Origin: Clostridiaceae bacterium
Lineage (GTDB): Bacteria; Bacillota; Clostridia; Oscillospirales; Acutalibacteraceae
Reading direction: 5' to 3'
Assembly: GCA_904502175.1 (NCBI GenBank)
Contig: CAJGDU010000022.1
Location: 1 to 12,510 of the forward strand
DNA length: 12,510 nucleotides
Below the pieces are notes generated by a model. It searched no databases. It saw only the letters and a program-made list of their open reading frames with translations, and was not told where the DNA came from. Position 1 is the stretch's first letter. Each line of letters starts with the position of its first letter. Both the position numbers and the translations under genes were made by a program. Below are positions 5,773 to 12,510 of this stretch, in pieces.

Positions 5773-7563
5773 TTATTTCATGAGGAAGAATTTGGCGGAA
5801 TAGGCTTTCATGGGCAGCGGGAACACGCCTTTTTCCTTTTTGACCGTAGTTTCTCCATCATAATGAGTGGTCCCGCTGTAGATGTCGCGGTCGCTGTCGA
5901 GGAGCAATGTGAGCTGTTCATTGTAGTCGAGACGCAGCTCATACTCCTGATCGTGCTCCGAGAAGTTGAAGACACAGAGGATGTCCTCTTCCCCGCCGTG
6001 GCGCACGAACGCGTAAATGCGCTTTTCCTCCTGATGGCAGTCCACCCAGTCAAAGCCCATGCTGTTGTAGTCGAGGGCCCAGAAGGCCGGATGGTCCAGG
6101 TACAGATGGGACAGGTCCTTCATGAAGACCTGGAAAGAATCGTGCAGCGGATAGCGCAGCATGAACCAGTCCTGCTCCTCATCCTCGTCCCACTCGCGGA
6201 TCTGGGCAAACTCGTTGCCCATGAAATTGAGCTTCTTGCCCGGGTGGGCATACATATACATATAGAACGTCCGGGCCTGCTGGAATTTGCCTTCGTAGAG
6301 GCCGGACATCTTCTGCAGGATGGTGGCCTTGCCGTGGACCACCTCGTCGTGAGACAGCGGCAGGATAAAGTTCTCATCATAGAAATACATCATGGAGAAC
6401 GTGAGCTTGTGGTAGTTGTCCGTCCGCTGGTCGGCCGTCTTTTTCATGTAGTCGAGGCTGTCGTTCATCCAGCCCATGTCCCACTTGTAGTCGAAGCCGA
6501 GGCCGCCCTCTTCCACGGGCTTCGTGACGCCCGGGAACTGGGTGGAGTCCTCCGCCGCGAGGATGCAGGAGGGGTGGATGGCCTTGAGCCCGCCGTTCAT
6601 GTTGCGGATGAACTGGACGGCGTTCACGTTGGTGCCCCGGTCCTTGTTGCCCTGCCAGTAGATGAGGTTGGACAGCGCGTCGATGCGCAGACCGTCGAAG
6701 TGGAACTCCTTCAGCCAGTAGTTGGCGTTGCTCATGAGGAAGCTCTGCACTTCGCCCTTCGAGTGGTTGAAGTTGTGGCTCCCCCATTCGCTGTACCCGA
6801 TGTCCGGGTGCGGATACTCATAGAGGGCGGTGCCGTCATACTTCTCGAGGGCGTAGTCGTCCACCGCGAAGTGCACCGGCACGAAGTCGAGCAGGACCCC
6901 GATGTCGTTCTTGTGGCAGTTCTCGATGAGCTGTTTGAGCTGATCCATGGTGCCGTAGCGGGACGTGGGCGCATAGAAGCCCGTGTTCTGGTACCCCCAG
7001 GAGTTGTCGGAGGGGTGCTCCGCCAGGGGCAGGAACTCGATGTAGTTGTAGCCGTGCTCCTTGCAGTAAGGGATGAGCAGATTGCCCAGCTCCACATAGT
7101 TGTACCAGCCGTTCTCCGGGTCGTCCGGGTTCTTCTTCCAGGACCCGGCATGGACCTCATAGATGTTCATGGGCTCGTTTTTGTGGTCCGTGCGGCCGCG
7201 CATCCACTCCCAGTCATAGAACTCGTAGCTGTGGAGATCCCGGATGATGGAGGCGCTCTTCGGGCGGAGCTCCATGCCGAACCCGTAGGGGTCGCAGTGG
7301 TCGAGGGACCGGCCGGTCTGGTCGTAGATGCGGAACTTGTACATCTGCCCGGGCCGCGCCTCGGGGATGCAGCATTCCCAGACACTGCCGTCGTAAGCGC
7401 GGTTCATGGGCAGTTCCGTCCAGTCGTTGAACTCGCCGATGACCGAGACCCGGTCGGCGGCGGGCGCGTAGGTGCGGAACCAGGTGCCCCCGTCGGTCAC
7501 GTGGGCCCCGAAGAACTCATAGGCGTTATAGCAATGTCCCGAATAGAAGTCGTAAAAATCCAT
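5773..7563 (-). CDS. glgB: 1,4-alpha-glucan branching enzyme
   Basis: A cytoplasmic enzyme that cuts alpha-1,4-glucan chains and rejoins them as alpha-1,6 branches in glycogen. Its 596 residues are organised as a CBM48-type beta domain (about 15-105), a GH13 catalytic barrel (about 130-480) and a C-terminal all-beta domain (about 500-596). The GH13 signatures are all present: DFVPVHF (226-231), GLRIDAL with nucleophile D295, ILAAEDS with acid/base E338, and LSHDE with D406. It lacks the extra N1 domain that makes the E. coli enzyme about 730 residues long; short forms are common in Firmicutes. The start is ATG at 7563, only 3 nt after the upstream gene's stop, without a clear ribosome binding site, so translation is probably coupled. 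No other glycogen gene (glgA, glgC, glgD or glgP) is in the window; glgB instead rides in a replication and isoprenoid gene cluster. The function is secure. Confidence 0.97.
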   Translation of the reverse strand: MDFYDFYSGHCYNAYEFFGAHVTDGGTWFRTYAPAADRVSVIGEFNDWTELPMNRAYDGSVWECCIPEARPGQMYKFRIYDQTGRSLDHCDPYGFGMELRPKSASIIRDLHSYEFYDWEWMRGRTDHKNEPMNIYEVHAGSWKKNPDDPENGWYNYVELGNLLIPYCKEHGYNYIEFLPLAEHPSDNSWGYQNTGFYAPTSRYGTMDQLKQLIENCHKNDIGVLLDFVPVHFAVDDYALEKYDGTALYEYPHPDIGYSEWGSHNFNHSKGEVQSFLMSNANYWLKEFHFDGLRIDALSNLIYWQGNKDRGTNVNAVQFIRNMNGGLKAIHPSCILAAEDSTQFPGVTKPVEEGGLGFDYKWDMGWMNDSLDYMKKTADQRTDNYHKLTFSMMYFYDENFILPLSHDEVVHGKATILQKMSGLYEGKFQQARTFYMYMYAHPGKKLNFMGNEFAQIREWDEDEEQDWFMLRYPLHDSFQVFMKDLSHLYLDHPAFWALDYNSMGFDWVDCHQEEKRIYAFVRHGGEEDILCVFNFSEHDQEYELRLDYNEQLTLLLDSDRDIYSGTTHYDGETTVKKEKGVFPLPMKAYSAKFFLMK

Positions 7564-7566
7564 AGT

Positions 7567-8523
7567 TTAAAGCTTCGCCACGTTCGATTCTGTAAAGTCG
7601 TAGACGGTCACGTCCACTTTGCCGCCGGCCTTGAGCTTGCTGACCGCGGCCTTGTAGTCTGATGCGCTGACCTCGCTGGGGCTGTCGATGTACGGGCCGT
7701 TGGTGGTGTAGCGCAGGTACGGGGTGGCAGTGGTGTCGTAGCCGAGGATGGAGTTCTTGTTCTTGACGCCGAACTTCGCGGCGGTCTCGTCGTTGACGAA
7801 ACCGAACTTGCCGGTGGTGATTTCAAAGGCGCCGCTCTTGTAGAAGCTGACCTCTTTGAACGGGTCGATGACCATGGTGGTGCGGACGTTCTTCAGGCCG
7901 TCATCGTAGACGATGTAAGAGTTTCCGTAGAACTCCTGTCCCTTGTTGCTCTCCGCGTACAGGAAGACTTCGTCCTTCCCGTCGCCGTCGAGGTCCGCAA
8001 CCGCGAACTTCTTATACTCGATGCTGATGCCGTTGGAGTCCACCTTCACGGGATGACCGCTCTTGGTGCTGGAGGCGTCCGCACGAATCTTCTCGAGCAG
8101 CGCTTTGGCCGAGGTGGAAGAGCCGGAAGACTTCTTCGTGGTCTCTTCCTCTTTGTCCTTGGACTTCTTCGTGGTCGCTTCCTTGTCTTTGGCAGCGGCT
8201 TCCGTCTTGCCGGTGGAAGCATCCTTCGCTTTCTTCGCGGCAGTATAGCCCACAGACTCCTTGGCCTGGAACTCCGACTCGGACCGGCGGTCCGCGAAGG
8301 GCCACTCGGTGGTCGGCTCAATGGCCGCGTCGCTGGCGAGGTCGTCCTTTTCCGGCTCCGTGACCGCAGAACCGGGAGAAGTGGTCATGGTGACCTGGCC
8401 CTCGGTCAGAACGGGAGCCGAAACCGTGCGGCGGCTGCTGAACCAGCGGTAGCCGAGCACAGAACCCGCGGCCACTGCCAGGAACAGCAGGACCAGCAGG
8501 ATGATCTTAAGCGCTTTTTTCAT
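7567..8523 (-). CDS. Membrane-anchored extracellular protein of unknown function with a DxDGDGxDE motif
   Basis: A 318-residue protein not recognised as a named family. Residues 5-25 form a single hydrophobic anchor after MKK, with no lipobox or clear cleavage site, so the rest is probably outside the cell. Residues about 35-140 are low-complexity and rich in Thr, Lys, Ser, Ala and Glu, resembling a wall-crossing stalk. Residues about 140-318 are a folded domain. It carries DLDGDGKDEVF (D177, D179, D181, D184, E185), a calcium-binding-like loop of the type found in FG-GAP/VCBS repeats, here as a single copy. Its end, SDYKAAVSKLKAG, resembles a short helical tail. The start is ATG at 8523 with AGGAGG at 8531-8536, placed inside the 15-nt gap after polC. 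It sits between polC and glgB in the same run. Its stalk composition resembles that of the lipoprotein at 4895-5584, but the C-terminal domains look unrelated. Confidence 0.85.
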   Translation of the reverse strand: MKKALKIILLVLLFLAVAAGSVLGYRWFSSRRTVSAPVLTEGQVTMTTSPGSAVTEPEKDDLASDAAIEPTTEWPFADRRSESEFQAKESVGYTAAKKAKDASTGKTEAAAKDKEATTKKSKDKEEETTKKSSGSSTSAKALLEKIRADASSTKSGHPVKVDSNGISIEYKKFAVADLDGDGKDEVFLYAESNKGQEFYGNSYIVYDDGLKNVRTTMVIDPFKEVSFYKSGAFEITTGKFGFVNDETAAKFGVKNKNSILGYDTTATPYLRYTTNGPYIDSPSEVSASDYKAAVSKLKAGGKVDVTVYDFTESNVAKL

Positions 8524-8538
8524 GTCTTTCCTCCTCTA

Positions 8539-11500
8539 TCACATGCCGAACAGGCTGATCTGGCTGGACTCCGGAAGCCCGTCGAGGGCACCCAGTTCCC
8601 GGAGCGCGGTGATGACCGCCGAGGAGACGCCGGCGCGGGCGCCGAGGTCTTCCTGGGACAGGTACGGGCCCTGCCCGTCATCTTTCGCGCTTTCCAGCGC
8701 CTGAGCGGCGGAAACGCCGAGTCCTTTGATGGAAGAGAACGCCAGTCGGATCTTTCCATCTTCAATAGCATAAACAGTGGACCTGGATTTGTAAAGGTCG
8801 ATGGGCAGGAACTCGATGCCGCGGGCCAGCATCTCCAGGACCACCTGGAGGCCGGTATATTCGCTCTTCTCCGTGGCGGAGGCGTCCCGACCCTTGATCT
8901 CGATCTCTTTCATGCGGCCTTTGACATAGCCCTTGCCGGACAGGATGGCCACGGCGTCCAGGTCTTCGCCCCGGACCGTCAGGAAGGTCGCGTAGTACTC
9001 CAGCGGCTTGTAGATCTTGTACCAGGCGAGGCGCAGCGCCGCGCTGACATAGGCGGCGGCATGGGCCTTCGGGAACATGTACTTGATCTTGTAGCAGGAG
9101 TCGATGTACCACTCCGGCACGTCGTGTTCGCGCATGGCGGCCAGGTGCTCGTCCGTGAGCAGCTTCGAGGCCTTGCCCTTCCGGACGATCTCCATGATCT
9201 TGAAAGCCATGTCTGGCTCGAGGCCGTAATGCATGAGGCCGACCATGATGTTGTCGCGGGTCCCGATGACTTCGGAAATGGTGCAGGTGCCGTTGTGGAT
9301 GAGCTCCTGCGCGTTGCCGAGCCAGACGTCTGTGCCGTGGGACAGGCCGGAGATCTGCAGAAGGTCCGAGAAGTTCTTCGGTTTGCACTCCACCAGCATG
9401 CTCTTGACGAAGTCGGTGCCCATTTCCGGGATGGACAGGGTGCCGATGGGGAAACTGATGTCCTCTTCCGTCACGCCGAGGGGGGCGGGACTCAGGAAGA
9501 GCTCATAGATCTTCGGGTCGCAGATGTCCACGTCCATGACCGGGATGCCGGTCATGTCCTCCAGGTACTTGTACATGGTGGGCACATCGTGTCCGAGGTT
9601 GTCGAGTTTCAGGATGGTGTCGTGCAGGAAGTGGAAGTCGAAGTGGGTGGTCTTCATGCCCTTCCCCGCGTCGTCCGAGGGGTACTGGACGGCGGTGAAG
9701 TCGGTGACCTCATAGTCGTTCGGAACGACGACCATGCCGCCGGGATGCTGCCCGGTGGTCCGCTTGACACCCGCGACGCCCCGGACCAGGCGGTTGACCT
9801 CCGCCTCGTTGGCGTTGATGCCCCGCTCCTCGAGATATTTCTTGACGTAGCCGAAGGCGGTCTTGTCCGCGACGGTGGCGACGGTGCCGGCCTTGAAGAC
9901 GTGGTCCTCGCCGAAGAGCTCGATGGTGTAGCGGTGGGCGCTGGCCTGGTATTCTCCGGAGAAGTTCAGGTCGATATCGGGCGATTTGTCGCCTTTGAAA
10001 CCGAGGAACGTCTCGAAGGGGATGTCGTGGCCGTCCCGCCACATGGGCGTGCCGCACTCCGGACAGTTCTTCGGGGGCAGGTCGTAGCCGGAGCCGACCT
10101 CACCGTGCAGGAAGAACTCCGTGTGTTTGCAGTCGGGGTTCGTGCAGCGGTAATGGGGCGCCAGCGGATTGACCTCCGAGATGCCGGAGGCGTGGGCCAC
10201 GAAGGACGAGCCGACAGAGCCCCGGGAACCGACATGGTACCCGTGGTCCTCGGAGTCCTTGACCAGTTTCTGGGCGATCATGTAGAGGACCGCGAAGCCG
10301 TTCGAGATGATGGAGGTGAGCTCCTTGTCGAGACGCTTTGCCACGTACTCGGGGACCGGGTCGCCGAAGAGTTCCTTCGCCTTGTCCCAGCAGAGCTGCT
10401 GCAGCTCCTCCTCCGCCCCGTCGATGCTGGGCGGGAAGTTGCCGTCCGGCACGGGCCGGAGACGCTCGACCATGTCCGCGATCTTATTGGTGTTGGTGAT
10501 GACCACCTCTTCCGCGCGGTCGCCGAGATAGGAGAACTCTTCGAGCATCTCCTCGGTGGTGCGCAGGTAGAGAGGCGGCTGCTGGTCGGCGTCCTGGAAG
10601 CCCTGTCCGGCCATGATGATGGCGCGGTACTGGGCGCACTCCGGATCGATGAAGTGCACGTCGCAGGTGGCGACCGTGAGTTTGCCGGCTTTGTCCGCAA
10701 GTTCCAGGATGCGCCGGTTCATGTCTTCGAGGTCTTTCTCCGACTGGAACCGGGGCGGCATCATCTTGAGGTCCTTGGTGTCCTTGTCCTTGACGTAGTA
10801 GGGACGGAGCAGGAAGGCGTTGTTGCCGGTCGGCTGGATCTCCATGTAGTCATAGAAATCGACGATCTCCTGCACCCGCTCCTCCGGCTCGTTGTTCAAC
10901 AGCGCCATGTAGAGCTCGCCGGCCTGGCAGGCGGTGCCGATGATGAGCCCCTCACGGTTCGCCGCGAGGTCGGACTTCAGGATGGTGGGTCTGCGGTAAA
11001 AGTGTTCCGTATGAGAACGGGAGACGAGGCCGTAAAGGTTCTTCAGTCCCACGTTGTTTTTTACAAGGATGATCTGGTGATAGGTCCGCTGTTTCCGGTC
11101 GCGGATGGCCTGGACGATGTCCGGCCACTCGGTGGGGACGCCGGGGCGGGTGTCGTCATAGACATAGGACTCCACGCCGTAGATGACCTTGATGCCGGTC
11201 TTCTGCGAGGCGCTGAAGGCGGCGGGATAGCCCTGGAGGACACCGTGGTCCGTGATGGCCACGGCGGGATGGCCCCACTTCGCGGCGCGGCTCACCAGGG
11301 TGCCGGCGTCGGTCATGGCGTCCATCATGGACATGTTGCTGTGCAGATGGAGCTCGACCCGCTTCTGCGGGGCACGGTCCATGCGCTCGATCTTCTTCAC
11401 CGAGACCATGGCTTTGACGTCGAGCAGATAGGCGTGTTTGTAGGTGTCGAAAATGACGTTGCCCCGGGCCATGACGGTCATGCCGTTCTTCAGTTTGTCG

Positions 11501-12378
11501 GCCAGGGCGTTGCCGGCCTCGCCCCGCGCGAAGATCTTGCAGGGGTAGGAGTCGGTGTAGTCGGTGAGGGCAAAGTTGAAGATCTTGTTCTTGCCGTCCC
11601 GGGTGTCGATGATGTCCACGTCGAACACATCGCCCCAGATGACGACCTGGCCGTCGTCCGCCTTGAGGTCCTTGATGGGCTTCGGCAGATAGCGGATGCC
11701 CTTGCCGTAAATGGGCGTTGCAGTCTCAAGGTAAAGCGGCAGGCCTTCCTCTACCCTGTGGGGCTGCTCTTCGAAGGCCTCTTCTTTCGCCTTGCGGGCT
11801 TCCGTGCGGGCGTCCGCTTCGGCGTTCTTCTGCATATCCTGATAGGCGTTGTCTTCCGCGTCGAGGTTCATGACGCCCGCGAACTCCACCTTCAGCCGGG
11901 TCTCGAAGACCTCGGAGAGGATGGTCTCCAGCGTGACGTCGGCACACAGGCCCTTCAGGAGGTCGGCACCGCCGTGGGTGAGGTTCAGGATGAGTTTGTC
12001 CCCTTCGAGGACCGGCGTGGCGTCATTGAGGAACCCGTTGGCCGCGGGACAGCGGCGCTTCAGCTCCTGAAGACAGTCCGGGAGCATGGCAAGGTCCACC
12101 GCCTTTTCGGGCGATGGTCCCTCTTCCTCCGCGGGCTCCTCTTCCGGGAACTCGAACACGGCTTTGACATCGTTCAGTTGTAAAGTCGTCTGCAATACGT
12201 CTTCGAAGGCGCGGACCGTGATGTCCGGCAGCGCTTCCTCCGACTTCAGTCGGAGCAGCATGGACCGGTCGGTCCGGCTGACGGACAGGTCGGTGATGAC
12301 GCTCTCGAACAGCGCGTCCGGGAACCGGCCGTCATCCGGCAGCATAAAGACTTCGGCAACGCGTTTCTCTTTCGGCAA
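8539..12378 (-). CDS. polC: DNA polymerase III PolC-type alpha subunit, lacking the inserted 3'-5' exonuclease domain
   Basis: Replicative polymerase of Gram-positive bacteria, 1279 residues against the usual 1430-1460. Order of parts: an N-terminal domain (1-200) with an acidic linker at 78-93; an OB-fold (about 222-330); a PHP domain (about 340-580) with all nine metal ligands (H344, H346, D353, H378, E403, H456, C484, D573, H575); a zinc site (C745, C750, C772, C775); the palm with PDIDLNFSGEYQ (D801, D803) and third catalytic D926; fingers and HhH-containing tail; and the C-terminal clamp motif QISLF (1273-1277). In typical PolC an exonuclease of about 165 residues beginning FDVETTG is inserted between VIYG-E and the GLKNLY segment. 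Here those are joined by about 35 residues, and no DEDDh motif is present anywhere. The start is TTG at 12378 (or ATT at 12381), with GAGAGAGG at 12389-12396. It lies 18 nt after ispG and 15 nt before the next gene. Confidence 0.97.
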   Translation of the reverse strand: MPKEKRVAEVFMLPDDGRFPDALFESVITDLSVSRTDRSMLLRLKSEEALPDITVRAFEDVLQTTLQLNDVKAVFEFPEEEPAEEEGPSPEKAVDLAMLPDCLQELKRRCPAANGFLNDATPVLEGDKLILNLTHGGADLLKGLCADVTLETILSEVFETRLKVEFAGVMNLDAEDNAYQDMQKNAEADARTEARKAKEEAFEEQPHRVEEGLPLYLETATPIYGKGIRYLPKPIKDLKADDGQVVIWGDVFDVDIIDTRDGKNKIFNFALTDYTDSYPCKIFARGEAGNALADKLKNGMTVMARGNVIFDTYKHAYLLDVKAMVSVKKIERMDRAPQKRVELHLHSNMSMMDAMTDAGTLVSRAAKWGHPAVAITDHGVLQGYPAAFSASQKTGIKVIYGVESYVYDDTRPGVPTEWPDIVQAIRDRKQRTYHQIILVKNNVGLKNLYGLVSRSHTEHFYRRPTILKSDLAANREGLIIGTACQAGELYMALLNNEPEERVQEIVDFYDYMEIQPTGNNAFLLRPYYVKDKDTKDLKMMPPRFQSEKDLEDMNRRILELADKAGKLTVATCDVHFIDPECAQYRAIIMAGQGFQDADQQPPLYLRTTEEMLEEFSYLGDRAEEVVITNTNKIADMVERLRPVPDGNFPPSIDGAEEELQQLCWDKAKELFGDPVPEYVAKRLDKELTSIISNGFAVLYMIAQKLVKDSEDHGYHVGSRGSVGSSFVAHASGISEVNPLAPHYRCTNPDCKHTEFFLHGEVGSGYDLPPKNCPECGTPMWRDGHDIPFETFLGFKGDKSPDIDLNFSGEYQASAHRYTIELFGEDHVFKAGTVATVADKTAFGYVKKYLEERGINANEAEVNRLVRGVAGVKRTTGQHPGGMVVVPNDYEVTDFTAVQYPSDDAGKGMKTTHFDFHFLHDTILKLDNLGHDVPTMYKYLEDMTGIPVMDVDICDPKIYELFLSPAPLGVTEEDISFPIGTLSIPEMGTDFVKSMLVECKPKNFSDLLQISGLSHGTDVWLGNAQELIHNGTCTISEVIGTRDNIMVGLMHYGLEPDMAFKIMEIVRKGKASKLLTDEHLAAMREHDVPEWYIDSCYKIKYMFPKAHAAAYVSAALRLAWYKIYKPLEYYATFLTVRGEDLDAVAILSGKGYVKGRMKEIEIKGRDASATEKSEYTGLQVVLEMLARGIEFLPIDLYKSRSTVYAIEDGKIRLAFSSIKGLGVSAAQALESAKDDGQGPYLSQEDLGARAGVSSAVITALRELGALDGLPESSQISLFGM

Positions 12379-12388
12379 AATGGTGTTT

Positions 12389-12396
12389 CCTCTCTC
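12389..12396 (-). promoter_or_regulatory. Ribosome binding site of polC, with a non-ATG start
   Basis: GAGAGAGG on the minus strand directly follows the ispG stop codon. It is 10 bases from the TTG at 12378 and 7 from an in-frame ATT at 12381. The next in-frame ATG is residue 12 (12345), much too far away. The exact start is therefore uncertain by a codon, but it is not ATG. Confidence 0.6.
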
Positions 12397-12510
12397 TTAC
12401 AGTTTTTCGATCTCTTCCATGAGGGCGTCGATGAGTTCCGCCTCGGGGACCTTTTTGATGACTTCTCCCTTCGCGAACAGCAGGCCGACGCCTTTGCCGC
12501 CGGCAATGCC
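12397..12510 (-). CDS. ispG: 4-hydroxy-3-methylbut-2-en-1-yl diphosphate synthase, C-terminal 37 residues
   Basis: Only the end of the gene is present: GIAGGKGVGLLFAKGEVIKK followed by VPEAELIDALMEEIEKL and TAA. The glycine-rich GIAGGKGxGLLF segment followed by a KGE-(I/V)-x-(R/K)-KVPE stretch and a short acidic helix is typical of Firmicutes IspG (GcpE). This is the [4Fe-4S] enzyme that makes HMBPP in the methylerythritol phosphate pathway of isoprenoid synthesis. The catalytic cysteines lie outside the window. The position directly before polC agrees with the common clostridial order dxr-rseP-ispG-polC, which supports the call despite the short fragment. The 18-nt gap to polC points to one operon. 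Confidence 0.88.
   Translation of the reverse strand, partial: GIAGGKGVGLLFAKGEVIKKVPEAELIDALMEEIEKL

Noticed and set aside
5863..7662. A 599-codon plus-strand open frame opposite glgB
   Set aside because: It is an antisense mirror of a conserved GH13 enzyme, its composition is dominated by Val, His and Glu, and it runs across two minus-strand genes.
11059..11166. A sequencing or assembly deletion as the cause of the missing PolC exonuclease domain
   Set aside because: The frame is intact and the junction carries a plausible linker of about 35 residues rather than an abrupt join. It cannot be excluded fully without reads or relatives, but the sequence gives no sign of an error.
8053..12183. 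A 1376-codon open frame on the plus strand opposite polC
   Set aside because: It is the mirror of polC's codon pattern in GC-rich DNA. The translation is low-complexity in Val, Asp, Gly, Arg and His, matches no family, and has no convincing ribosome binding site.
1..12510. Mobile element, phage or defence system
   Set aside because: No transposase, integrase, terminal repeats, toxin-antitoxin pair or nuclease was found. All genes are conserved housekeeping or envelope genes with similar base composition.

Overview
The window comes from a moderately high-GC Gram-positive bacterium, most likely a member of the Clostridia (Firmicutes). The evidence is a PolC-type replicative DNA polymerase, the ispG-polC gene order, a YfhO-type membrane protein, a lipobox lipoprotein, strong GGAGG ribosome binding sites and sigma-A-like TTGACA/TATAAT promoters. 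The genus cannot be read from the sequence. Every convincing gene is on the minus strand, so transcription runs from high to low coordinates. Genes are packed tightly and no gap exceeds 300 bases.

Layout in transcription order. (1) A run without internal terminator: the 3' end of ispG (12397-12510), polC (8539-12378), a membrane-anchored protein of unknown function (7567-8523) and glgB (5773-7563). It ends at a strong hairpin terminator (5723-5751). The gaps are 18, 15 and 3 nt, which suggests one transcript with translational coupling. (2) A lipoprotein gene (4895-5584) with its own strong promoter. (3) A short GntR/YtrA-type regulator (4408-4797) with its own promoter, followed by a terminator (4366-4393). 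(4) A YfhO-family polytopic membrane protein (1727-4288) with an extended -10 promoter, a candidate operator and a terminator (1694-1721). (5) A clean promoter (1651-1679) driving a Nudix protein (885-1607) and metG (1-864, running off the window), separated by 20 nt.

The most striking observation is in polC. The predicted protein is 1279 residues, about 160 short of the usual PolC. The missing part is the DEDDh 3'-5' exonuclease domain normally inserted in the PHP domain: a linker of about 35 residues stands in its place. All nine PHP metal ligands are present, as are the three polymerase aspartates and the C-terminal clamp-binding motif. The enzyme therefore looks like a functional PolC without its usual proofreading domain, and the intact PHP site is a candidate replacement.

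Second, the Nudix protein joins an N-terminal domain resembling a small inorganic pyrophosphatase, which appears to have lost its catalytic acid, to an Ap4A-hydrolase-like Nudix domain. It is co-transcribed with methionyl-tRNA synthetase, an enzyme class that makes both PPi and Ap4A. Third, promoter elements shared among the GntR, lipoprotein and YfhO genes suggest a small local envelope regulon under the GntR protein. No mobile elements, CRISPR arrays, tRNA or rRNA genes were seen.
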